Source: Pseudoduganella lutea (GTDB taxonomy: Bacteria > Pseudomonadota > Gammaproteobacteria > Burkholderiales > Burkholderiaceae_D). From it: DNA of 64,000 nucleotides. Position 1 is the first letter of the stretch; the number at the start of each line of letters is the position of its first letter. Made by a program: the position numbers and the translations under genes. Positions 52,687-62,882 of the stretch are shown here, one piece after another. The stretch spans positions 5,704,001-5,768,000 of the forward strand of contig NZ_CP035913.1 of the NCBI RefSeq assembly GCF_004209755.1, given 5' to 3'. The notes under the pieces are model-generated. The model searched no databases, had not been told where the DNA came from, and was given only the letters and a program-made list of their open reading frames with translations.

Positions 52687-53841
52687 TCAGGGTTGCTGCG
52701 GCCGTGGCAGCGGGGCCGGCTGGCGGCGCTCCTGGCGGGCCGGATCGATGCGTGCTGCCGCGCCCTCGTAGCTTTCGTTGGCGGCCTCGCCACGCAGCAC
52801 TTCCGGGTTCGACAGCTTCACGGTCTGCGTGGGATACGCGAACTCGATGCCGGCCTGGTTGAAGCGTTTGAACAGCTCGAAGTTGATGGCCTGCTGGATA
52901 TCCATGAAGAGGCCATAATCGGGTGTCTTCACCGTGTACACCACTTCGAAATCCAGCGACGAGGCGCCGAAGGCCTTGAAGTGCGCGCGGTCGAAGTTCA
53001 CCTGCTGCTGCGCCGACACGATCTCCTTCAGGATGCCCGGGATGCTTTCCAGCTGTTCCTCGGTCACGTCATACGTGACACCGACGGGAAAGACCACGCG
53101 GCGCGTTTCCATGCGGCGCACGTTGTGGATGCGGCTTTTCAGCAGGTCGCTGTTCGAGAACACGATTTCCTCGCCGTTCAGGCTGCGGATGCGCGTGGTC
53201 TTCAGGCCCACGTACTGCACGGTGCCGGCAAGGTCGTCGACGGTGATGAAGTCGCCCACCACGAACGGCTTGTCGAGCAGGATCGACAGCGACGAGAACA
53301 GGTCGCCGAGGATATTCTGCACGGCCAGCGCCACGGCGATGCCGCCGATACCGAGGCTGGCAACCAGCGTGGTGATGTTGACGCCGAAGTTATCGAGGAT
53401 CATCAGCACGATGACGGCCCACAGCGCGGCACGCACGACGAACGTGAGCGCCGCGGTGGAGGTGGTCGCGGCCACGTCGGTCGCACCGCGCTTCTTGCGG
53501 TAGAAATCGATCCAGCCGCGCGCACCCACGTCCAGCCAGCGGGCGATCTGCAGCAGCAGGATCGCCACGGCCAGGTTGCGCAGCAGCGTTTCGGCCTTTT
53601 CCGACAGCAGCAGCCACTGGGTGCCGGCATAGATGCCCATCGCCACAATGAACACCGTGCTCGTGGTCTTCAGCACGCGCACGGCCATGTCATCGACGTG
53701 CGTGGCGGTGTGTTCGGCGAAGGCGCCGACGCGGCGCACGAGGAAACGGTTCACGCCGTACAGTGCCATGCTGACGGCGGCGGCGATGCCGATGGCGACC
53801 ATCCAGGTGGTCAGGTCATTACCCAGCAAAACATAGTCCAT
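52687..53841 (-). CDS. MscS-family mechanosensitive channel (copy 2)
   Basis: This 384-residue paralogue of the channel at 49034-50116 shares blocks such as NFGVNITTLVASLGIGGIAV and ILGDLFSSLSI. It ends in a longer Gln/Pro/Arg-rich tail. It is upstream of the osmolyte synthase on the same strand; the 220-nt gap 52467-52686 may hold a promoter for the synthase. It contains an imperfect GCATGGGC/GCCCATGC hairpin (52587-52614). Confidence 0.92.
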   Translation of the reverse strand: MDYVLLGNDLTTWMVAIGIAAAVSMALYGVNRFLVRRVGAFAEHTATHVDDMAVRVLKTTSTVFIVAMGIYAGTQWLLLSEKAETLLRNLAVAILLLQIARWLDVGARGWIDFYRKKRGATDVAATTSTAALTFVVRAALWAVIVLMILDNFGVNITTLVASLGIGGIAVALAVQNILGDLFSSLSILLDKPFVVGDFITVDDLAGTVQYVGLKTTRIRSLNGEEIVFSNSDLLKSRIHNVRRMETRRVVFPVGVTYDVTEEQLESIPGILKEIVSAQQQVNFDRAHFKAFGASSLDFEVVYTVKTPDYGLFMDIQQAINFELFKRFNQAGIEFAYPTQTVKLSNPEVLRGEAANESYEGAAARIDPARQERRQPAPLPRPQQP

Positions 53842-54017
53842 GTCTTCTCCTTGTCAGACGGGATGGATGGCAGGGCGGGGCCTGCGCTTGGAAGCACCGC
53901 GCCGCGTGGCGGCCGGTGCGAGGAGAAGACGGGCACGCGATGGCATACGGGCGCCCGCCCTTTTGAAGAGTGGATGTTACCGTTGCTTGCCGGCCAGGTC
54001 GGTTAGCGCGCGCACAT

Positions 54018-54924
54018 TCAGTTGATGAAGGAAAGCGGGGCAACGAGGGGGCAATGAGGGGGGCAATCGCGGCCAGCTTGTCCGGATTGCGGATCGCATA
54101 GATCGCCACGATCCTGCCGTCGTCGATGATGAAGGCCTGGGCCGATTCCACGATGCCGCCGACATAGCGCACGATGCCCGGCTCGCCGTTGACGCGCGCC
54201 ATCCGGTACGTGACGCGGCCCGGGTTCGCATGCTCGACGGACCAGTAGACCCCGGCGATCCGCGCCGCGCCCACCAGGATCTTGCCGAACGACGGCACCT
54301 TGCCGCCGCCATCGGAGACGAGACGCACATCGTCGGCAAGGAAAGTCTTCATGGCCGCACGGTCGTTGCTGGCGGCCGCCCGCATGAAGTTCGCCAGCAG
54401 GTCGCGGTGGGCGTCCTTCGAGACCGCGAAACGCGGCTGCTCCTGCTGCACTCGGGCCTGCGCGCGCGAGACGAGCTGCCGGCACGCCGCCTCGCTCTTG
54501 CCCAGCGTGGCGGCGATATCGGCGTAGTCCTGGTCGAATACCTGCCGCATCAGGAAGGCGGCACGCTCCTCGGGGCAAGGCGTTCCAGCACCCACAGCAT
54601 GGCCACCGACACGTCGCTTGCCAGCTCGGCCACCGTTTCTGGCGTGCGCTCGTCCAGTTCCACCAGCGGCTCCGGCAGCCACCAGCCCACATAGGCCTCG
54701 CGTTCCGCCTTGCGGCTGCGCAGCCGGTCGATCGACAGGCGCGTGGTGACCGTCACCAGCCATGCCTCGGGCGACTGCACCGCGTCGCGCTCGCTGGCGG
54801 CCCAGCGCAGCCAGGCATCCTGCACCACGTCCTCGGCATCGGCGCGGGTGCCGAGCATGCGGTAGGCGATCGAGAACAGGCGGGGGCGCAGCGTGTCAAA
54901 TGGGGCGTTGGTCTGGTCGTTCAT
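54018..54924 (-). pseudogene. ECF41-group sigma factor, broken by two single-base losses
   Basis: Sigma-70 region 2 ([20 protein letters not shown], then VQDAWLRW) and region 4 are followed by the SnoaL-like C-terminal extension of ECF41 factors. The three group marks are all there: WLPEP in the linker, DGGGKV and NPDKL. As written the frame stops after 124 residues; region 4 and the extension are in the next frame. One missing base in the G4 run at 54572-54575 rejoins them. A second, in the G5 run at 54047-54051, gives a short ending (LVAPLSFIN) at 54018 instead of running on into mscS. With both restored the length is 302, normal for the group. Probably intact in the living cell. Confidence 0.8.
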
Positions 54925-54954
54925 GGCATGAATATCGATGGGTCGTCTCCACCA

Positions 54955-54981
54955 GACGCGCGGGCGCGCCGCGTTGTGACA
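54955..54981 (-). promoter_or_regulatory. ECF41-type autoregulatory promoter
   Basis: On the minus strand TGTCACA (54975-54981) and CGTC (54955-54958) are separated by exactly 16 nt, the published ECF41 target TGTCACA-N16-CGTC. Transcription would start about 54948 and enter the sigma gene at 54924, so the factor should drive its own expression. I see no second copy before the divergent SDR gene. Confidence 0.8.
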
Positions 54982-55083
54982 GCTTTCCGGAGGCAAAGGT
55001 GTGGCAGCGAAGTTTTTTCTTGTCTACATTGTCACCCCGGCGGAGTTTACCAACTTTCAACCCCCTACCAGGAGAGTCTTTCG

Positions 55084-56175
55084 ATGGATCCGAACGACGA
55101 ACGCATGCAACAGAACACCATGGAACAGGACATCAAGCCATCGCGGCGCCGCTTCGTCGGCGCGGTGGCGACCACCATCGCCGCGGCTGGCGCCGCGGTC
55201 ACCGCCGGGGGCGCGCAGGCGCAGCAGGGCACGGCCGGGCAGGGCAGTGGCGCCCAGCGCCACCCGCGCTATCCGAAACCACCGTTCCCGCGCCAGCAGC
55301 AGGAGTGGCCGGCACTGGCCGGCAAGATGACGCCGCGGCCCGACCATGGCGAGAAGACGTACAAGGGCAGCGGCCGGCTGGCGGGCCGCAAGGCGCTGAT
55401 CACCGGCGGCGACTCCGGCATGGGCCGTGCCGCTGCAATCGCGTATGCCCGCGAAGGCGCCGACGTGGCGATCAGCTACCTGCCGTTCGAGGAGCCCGAT
55501 GCGCAGGAAGTGAAGGCGTTGATCGAGAAGGCGGGCCGCAAGGCCGTGCTGCTGCCCGGCGACATCCGCGACGAAGCCTTCTGCAAGAAGCTCGTCGACA
55601 GCGCCGCCCAGCAGCTGGGCGGCCTCGATATCGTGGTCAGCAATGCGGCCCGGCAGCAATCCATCGACTCGATTCTCGACCTGAGCACCGAGCAGTTCGA
55701 CTGGACAATGAAGACGAACCTGTACGCCAATTTCTGGATCTGCAAGGCCGCCGTGCCGCACATGAAGGACGGCGGCGCGATCATCGTCACCGCATCGGTG
55801 CAGGCCTACGACCCGTCGCCGAATCTGCTCGACTATGCGCAGACGAAGGCGGCACAGGTGGCATTCGTGAAATCGCTGGCCAAGCAGCTTGCCGAGAAAA
55901 ACATCCGTGTCAACGCCGTGGCGCCGGGCCCCATATGGACGCCACTGCAGGTGTGCGGCGGCCAGCCGCCCGAAGCCCTGGAAAACTTCGGCGGCGACAC
56001 GCCGATGAAGCGCCCGGGCCAGCCTGCCGAGCTGGCGCTGGCCTACGTGACGCTGGCATCCGACGACTCCAGCTATACCACCGGTCACGTGTATGGCGTT
56101 GCCGGGGCAGCGGCCAGCCTTGAAGGAGGCGGGAGCGGCAGCGGTCAGATATCGTGGCTGTTGTGGGTGTTGTGA
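55084..56175 (+). CDS. Tat-exported short-chain dehydrogenase (YghA-like)
   Basis: This 363-residue protein starts with a twin-arginine signal ([20 protein letters not shown]), then a Gln/Pro-rich linker and a Rossmann-fold SDR domain (about 98-345). The motifs are TGGDSGMG for NAD(P) binding, and Ser in VTASVQAY with Tyr/Lys in DYAQTKAA for catalysis. AGGAGAG precedes ATG 55084. The last ~17 residues look foreign: with one more G in the G4 run at 56104-56107 the protein would end GVAGGSGQP at 56123, matching the length of YghA homologues. It is divergent from the ECF41 gene and may be its target; the substrate is unknown. Confidence 0.88.
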   Translation: MDPNDERMQQNTMEQDIKPSRRRFVGAVATTIAAAGAAVTAGGAQAQQGTAGQGSGAQRHPRYPKPPFPRQQQEWPALAGKMTPRPDHGEKTYKGSGRLAGRKALITGGDSGMGRAAAIAYAREGADVAISYLPFEEPDAQEVKALIEKAGRKAVLLPGDIRDEAFCKKLVDSAAQQLGGLDIVVSNAARQQSIDSILDLSTEQFDWTMKTNLYANFWICKAAVPHMKDGGAIIVTASVQAYDPSPNLLDYAQTKAAQVAFVKSLAKQLAEKNIRVNAVAPGPIWTPLQVCGGQPPEALENFGGDTPMKRPGQPAELALAYVTLASDDSSYTTGHVYGVAGAAASLEGGGSGSGQISWLLWVL

Positions 56176-56275
56176 ATTGGCAAATTGCTTTGGCAAATCG
56201 CGTCGATGCGGATAGCGCTACCGATGCGCCAATGACATAATTGCATGCCCATAACATAACAAACCGTCACACAAC

Positions 56276-56457
56276 ATGTCCAAACTGCTCGCTCTCATCG
56301 CCGCCGCATCTTCACGGTGCTGCCGGACCTGGAAGGCAAGATCCTGAACCTCGACAACCTGGCATTGGCCGTGTCGCCCGTGCCGGAGCCTTCGCAACTG
56401 GCGATGCTGGCTGGTGGCATGCTGCTGCTGGACGCGACGCTGCGCCGCCGCGGCTGA
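56276..56457 (+). pseudogene. Remnant of a PEP-CTERM exported protein
   Basis: A start MSKLLALIAAA, like the first part of a signal peptide, runs into a stop at 56347. From 56311 another frame reads FTVLPDLEGKILNLDNLALA and then the PEP-CTERM sorting tail VPEPSQLAMLAGGMLLLDAT with a final RRRG, ending at 56457. The two ends look joined by an internal deletion that removed nearly the whole mature protein. PEP-CTERM tails are cut by exosortase; no exosortase gene is here. Confidence 0.65.
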
Positions 56458-56484
56458 TCGTTCCCGCCTCCGCCGGCGCTGCCG

Positions 56485-57324
56485 TCAATATTCCCGGCGA
56501 TTCGGCTTGATTTCCTGGAGGATCGTCGTGGAGATTTCCTCGATCGACTTGGTGGTGGAGGACAGCCAGCGGATGCCTTCGCGCTTCATCATGCTTTCCG
56601 CTTCATTGACCTCATAGCGGCAGTTCTCGATCGATGCGTACTTGCTGCCGGCACGGCGCTCGTTGCGGATTTCCGTGAGCCGCTCCGGCGTGATCGTCAG
56701 GCCGAAGATCTTCGGCTTGTAGGCATACAGCGCCGACGGCAGCTTGCCGCGTTCGAAATCGTCCGGGATCAGCGGATAGTTCGCGGCCTTGATCCCGTAT
56801 TGCATGGCCAGGTACAGCGATGTCGGCGTCTTGCCCGAGCGGGAAACGCCGACCAGGATCACGTCCGCCTCGGCCAGGTTCTTGTGCGACTGGCCGTCGT
56901 CGTGCGCCAGCGAGAAGTTGATCGCCTCGATGCGGTTGCGGTACTCCTCGCTGTCCACGATGTTGTGCGAGCGGCCGATCGTGTGCGTCGATTTCATGCC
57001 CAGCTCTTCCTCCAGCGGGGCCACGAAACTCTGGAACAGATCCATGTGCAGGCCGCTGCATTGCCGGATCACCGACGACAGTTCGGCCTGCACGAGCGTG
57101 CTGAAAATGATCGGGCGCTGGCCGTCGGCGATGGCCGCCTCGTTGATCTTGCGGGCCGCCGCATGGGCCTTGTCGACCGTGTCGATGAAGGGCAGGCGGA
57201 TCTGCCGGAAGCGCATCTCGAACTGCGTCAGCACGGAATGGCCGAAGGTTTCTGCGGTGATGCCGGTACCGTCGGAGACGAAAAACACAGTGCGGGCGGA
57301 GGTCGGGCGTTGTTCGGATGTCAT
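56485..57324 (-). CDS. ppsR: PEP synthase regulatory protein (PpsR)
   Basis: PpsR is the bifunctional kinase/pyrophosphorylase (DUF299) that switches PEP synthase off and on by phosphorylating an active-site threonine. The 279 residues contain [20 protein letters not shown] at 13-32 and the P-loop GVSRSGKT at 159-166. I chose ATG 57324, where family similarity begins; an in-frame ATG 60 nt upstream would overlap the ppsA promoter. It is divergent from its target ppsA. Confidence 0.95.
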   Translation of the reverse strand: MTSEQRPTSARTVFFVSDGTGITAETFGHSVLTQFEMRFRQIRLPFIDTVDKAHAAARKINEAAIADGQRPIIFSTLVQAELSSVIRQCSGLHMDLFQSFVAPLEEELGMKSTHTIGRSHNIVDSEEYRNRIEAINFSLAHDDGQSHKNLAEADVILVGVSRSGKTPTSLYLAMQYGIKAANYPLIPDDFERGKLPSALYAYKPKIFGLTITPERLTEIRNERRAGSKYASIENCRYEVNEAESMMKREGIRWLSSTTKSIEEISTTILQEIKPNRREY

Positions 57325-57346
57325 GGAAATAGCTTTTGATTGTGAA

Positions 57347-57375
57347 CTGTCAATTTTCGCCACAGGCTGTAAAAT
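57347..57375 (+). promoter_or_regulatory. ppsA promoter
   Basis: CTGTCA (57347-57352) and TAAAAT (57370-57375) are 17 nt apart, giving a leader of about 110 nt before ppsA. The element sits right behind the ppsR start, so the two divergent genes share this region. Confidence 0.55.
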
Positions 57376-57491
57376 GGCCGGCAACGGTCAGATTGTGCTG
57401 TACGACGCCAAGAATAACAACAACATGTCGGCAGCCGCGCGGCAAGCCTGCAATGAGACCAACAGATTCCCATCATCAGTAAGGTGTCACC

Positions 57492-59939
<2,448 letters not shown>

Positions 59940-59991
59940 AGCAGTCAAGGCGTCCGCGGCCTTCCCGAGGTCCGCGGCGCTTGCTGGCCCT

Positions 59992-60047
59992 GGTGTCGGA
60001 CACCGGTCTTTCGGTGTCCGACACCGGTTTTCGCCACCGGTTTTCGC
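59992..60047. repeat. GGTGTC palindromes plus a 13-bp tandem repeat
   Basis: GGTGTCGGACACCGG (59992-60006) and CGGTGTCCGACACCG (60012-60026) are family palindromes. They merge into two direct copies of CACCGGTTTTCGC (60022-60034, 60035-60047). All lie just behind ppsA and may include its transcription stop. Confidence 0.75.
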
Positions 60048-60080
60048 CACCATACTCGCTGTAACGTACGCACGAATACC

Positions 60081-60114
60081 GGTTTCGGACACCATAAACA
60101 CGGTGTCCGAAACC
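60081..60114. repeat. Perfect 13-bp inverted repeat, GGTGTC family
   Basis: GGTTTCGGACACC (60081-60093) and GGTGTCCGAAACC (60102-60114) pair perfectly around an 8-nt loop. This is the third element of the ppsA-nfeD gap. Confidence 0.75.
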
Positions 60115-60228
60115 CGGCGCGCAAGGTCTGCAGACCTACCCAACCGCCCCGAATTGCTCTATCGTTACGTCAACCCTCGCCGCTCTTTCCAGGGCCGCGA
60201 GGGTTTTACCTTTGAAGGAGGCAAACGC

Positions 60229-60648
60229 ATGGCGGACTGGATCATGTGGCTCATCGTGGCAGGCGCGCTGGTGGCGCTGGAACTGTTCAGCGGCACCTTC
60301 TACCTGCTGATGCTTGCACTCGGCGCGCTGGCCGGCGCGCTCGTGGCGGCGCTGCATGTCGACGTGCCGGGGCAGATGCTCGCGGCCGCGCTGGTTGCCG
60401 TGATCGCCACGGTGCTGCTGCGCCGGCGCCGCCGCAACGAGCCGGCCAGGGTCGATGCCGCGCGCGACCCGAACGTGAACCTCGATATCGGCCAGCCCGT
60501 GCAGGTGCCCCACTGGAACGGCCACACGGCGCGCGTGATGTACCGCGGCGCGCTGTGGGACGTGGAGCTCGCGCCGGGCGCACCTGCCGAGGCGGGCACG
60601 TTCACGATCCGCGAAGTGCGCGGCAGCACGCTGATCGTCGGTACCTGA
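60229..60648 (+). CDS. NfeD-family membrane protein
   Basis: This 139-residue short-form NfeD (without the protease domain) has two or three membrane segments in the first 65 residues and a C-terminal OB-fold domain (about 80-139, VQVPHWNGHTARVMYRGALW). AAGGAGG lies 9 nt before the ATG. NfeD proteins work with SPFH/slipin proteins in membrane microdomains; such a partner is encoded two genes downstream. Confidence 0.9.
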   Translation: MADWIMWLIVAGALVALELFSGTFYLLMLALGALAGALVAALHVDVPGQMLAAALVAVIATVLLRRRRRNEPARVDAARDPNVNLDIGQPVQVPHWNGHTARVMYRGALWDVELAPGAPAEAGTFTIREVRGSTLIVGT

Positions 60649-60675
60649 CCCTTCACCCAACAGCAACAGGCAAGC

Positions 60676-61425
60676 ATGGCGGACGCAAAGGAAATCCTGC
60701 TGACCTTCATCGCCGACGAGGACGCGGCCATGAAGGAGATCAGGCAGGGCGAGTACTACATCTATCACCACTACGAGATCGTCCGGCTGATCCCCCGCGC
60801 GGGCCGCCTGCTGGACGACGACGACCTGGTATCGTTCTATTTTCACCTGCTGCGCCATGGGATCGTGCCGGCCATCCGGCGCCAGGAGGATTACGAACTG
60901 CTGCGCGAGGCGTACGAGGCGCTGGCGCCCATGCTCGGCACCGACTCCACGCTGTGCGGCCTGGAACGCGCGGCGGGCCTGCTCCTGTTCGGCCACGACG
61001 GCGAGTGGGCGCTGGCCGCGCAGCCGCGGCATTCGCTCGACTTCTACAAGTACTACCGCAAGGTATGGGCGCACGTGAATGCCTATGTGTCGGTGCCCAC
61101 GATGCTGGACAAGAAGGCCCGCTTCCTGGCCTACACGGAAGATCCGCAGCTGTGCCTGCGCATCATCCATACCCTGCGTGCGCTGCGCTACTGCGTGGAC
61201 GAACCCGAACCGTTCCTGGCGCTGTGGTTCTGGGGGCTCGTCTACATCGTCGTGCTGGAGCGCCAGGTGGCCGAAGCGGTGCTGGCCGACATGACAGGGC
61301 TGTTCGCCGGCACGTCGCAAGGGCGGCAGCGCCTGGAGATCCTGCGGCGCTATCTCGAGGCGGCGGGATCGGGCGACCTGGCCGGCAAGGTGGACGCGCT
61401 GCTGGCGGCGGCCAGGGTGGCCTGA
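60676..61425 (+). CDS. Unknown protein between NfeD and SPFH genes
   Basis: This 249-residue protein is largely helical. Residues 1-30 are acidic (LLTFIADEDAAMKEIRQGEY), there is a Tyr/His cluster YYIYHHYE at about 27-34, and one Trp-rich hydrophobic stretch near 180-195 (FLALWFWGLVYIVVLERQ) may touch or cross the membrane. I do not recognise a family. It sits 27 nt after nfeD and 62 nt before the SPFH gene, so it is probably co-transcribed. Confidence 0.7.
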   Translation: MADAKEILLTFIADEDAAMKEIRQGEYYIYHHYEIVRLIPRAGRLLDDDDLVSFYFHLLRHGIVPAIRRQEDYELLREAYEALAPMLGTDSTLCGLERAAGLLLFGHDGEWALAAQPRHSLDFYKYYRKVWAHVNAYVSVPTMLDKKARFLAYTEDPQLCLRIIHTLRALRYCVDEPEPFLALWFWGLVYIVVLERQVAEAVLADMTGLFAGTSQGRQRLEILRRYLEAAGSGDLAGKVDALLAAARVA

Positions 61426-61487
61426 ATGCACAAGCCGTATTTCACAACCATACTCGGCACGAAGCCGTGATTTAGAAAAGGGATGAC

Positions 61488-62435
61488 ATGGAAATGACTT
61501 ATGGCGGCGTGGCACTGGTGGTGCTGGTCGTGGCGCTGGTCTTTGTTTTCAAGACCATCAACGTGGTGCCGCAGCAGCACGCGTGGGTAGTCGAGCGCCT
61601 CGGCAAATACCATGCGACGCTGGCACCCGGCCTGAACATCGTGGTGCCGTTCGTCGACCGCATCGCCTACAAGCACGTGCTGAAGGAGATCCCGCTCGAC
61701 GTGCCGTCGCAGGTGTGCATCACGAAGGACAACACGCAGCTGCAGGTGGACGGCATCCTGTATTTCCAGGTCACCGATCCGATGCGTGCATCGTATGGCG
61801 CGTCGAACTACGTGGCCGCGATCACCCAGCTGGCGCAGACCACGCTGCGTTCCGTGATCGGCCGCATGGAGCTCGACAAGACGTTCGAGGAGCGCGACCA
61901 CATCAACACGACGGTCGTCAACGCGATCGACGAATCGGCCGCCAACTGGGGCGTGAAGGTGCTGCGCTACGAGATCAAGGACCTTACGCCGCCGGCCGAC
62001 ATCCTGCATGCGATGCAGGCGCAGATCACGGCCGAACGGGGCAAGCGGGCGTTGATCGCCGCCTCCGAAGGCCGCAAGCAGGAGCAGATCAATATCGCCA
62101 CGGGTGAACGGGAAGCGTCCATCGCCCGCTCCGAAGGGGAAAAGCAGGCCGCCATCAACCGTGCGCAGGGCGAAGCCACGGCCATCGTCGCGATCGCGGA
62201 AGCCACGGCGTCGGCGCTGCGCCAGGTCGGCTCGGCGATCGAGCAGCCGGGCGGCGAGGAGGCGGTCAACCTGAAGGTGGCCGAACAGTACGTGGAGGCC
62301 TTCCGCGAACTGGCGAAGACCAATAATACGCTGATCGTGCCTGCCAACCTGGGCGATATGAGCAGCCTGATCGCCACGGCGATGCAGGTCGTCAAGACAC
62401 AGAACACGGCGCGCGTGGTGCGCACGCCGTCATAA
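61488..62435 (+). CDS. SPFH/band 7 (paraslipin, QmcA-like) protein
   Basis: This 315-residue protein has one N-terminal membrane segment (8-25), the SPFH domain (about 28-190; VERLGKYHATLAPGLNIVVP), and a long Ala/Glu coiled coil (about 190-270; SEGRKQEQINIATGEREASI) for oligomerisation. It forms scaffolds in the inner membrane, often as a modulator of FtsH or other membrane proteases. It pairs with the upstream NfeD. Confidence 0.93.
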   Translation: MEMTYGGVALVVLVVALVFVFKTINVVPQQHAWVVERLGKYHATLAPGLNIVVPFVDRIAYKHVLKEIPLDVPSQVCITKDNTQLQVDGILYFQVTDPMRASYGASNYVAAITQLAQTTLRSVIGRMELDKTFEERDHINTTVVNAIDESAANWGVKVLRYEIKDLTPPADILHAMQAQITAERGKRALIAASEGRKQEQINIATGEREASIARSEGEKQAAINRAQGEATAIVAIAEATASALRQVGSAIEQPGGEEAVNLKVAEQYVEAFRELAKTNNTLIVPANLGDMSSLIATAMQVVKTQNTARVVRTPS

Positions 62436-62451
62436 CGGACTGGGAGCAAGC

Positions 62452-62874
62452 ATGGGTACCTGGGCAGTGGGACCATTCGGCAACGACTTCGCGCTGGACT
62501 GGGCGGAAGACCTGCACGAATCGAACGACCTCTATTTCATCGGCGATACGCTGGACAACGTGCTGTCGCCGGACAACGGCGATATCCTGGAAGCGCCCTT
62601 TGGCGCGGAAGGCCTGGCCGCCGTGGAAACGCTGCTGCGCCTGGAAGGGCGCGGCGGCGTGGAGGATGACGACTCGGCCGCGATCGATGAGTGGGTCGGC
62701 GTCGTCAAGGCCAAGTACAAGCCGCGTACCGACCTGCTGGAGAAGGCCGGCCGCGTGCTCGACCTGGTGCTATCCGAGCGCTCGGAGTTGCGCCAGTTGT
62801 GGCAGGATAGCGAGCACTTCGATGCGTGGCTCGCCTCGGTGGAAGAACAGAAGGCGCGGCTGCAGGGCAAATAA
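62452..62874 (+). CDS. DUF4259 domain protein
   Basis: This 140-residue acidic, soluble protein begins MGTWAVGPFGNDFALDWAED, the hallmark of DUF4259, whose function is unknown. The gene follows the SPFH gene after 16 nt and precedes the next gene by 8 nt, so it belongs to the same operon. Confidence 0.85.
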   Translation: MGTWAVGPFGNDFALDWAEDLHESNDLYFIGDTLDNVLSPDNGDILEAPFGAEGLAAVETLLRLEGRGGVEDDDSAAIDEWVGVVKAKYKPRTDLLEKAGRVLDLVLSERSELRQLWQDSEHFDAWLASVEEQKARLQGK

Positions 62875-62882
62875 GGAATTTC

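Noticed and set aside
53819..54763. 314-codon minus-strand frame as a separate gene
   Set aside because: Its middle is region 4 and the extension of the ECF41 sigma factor, its start is out-of-frame sigma sequence and its end runs into mscS. It is one part of a frameshifted gene.
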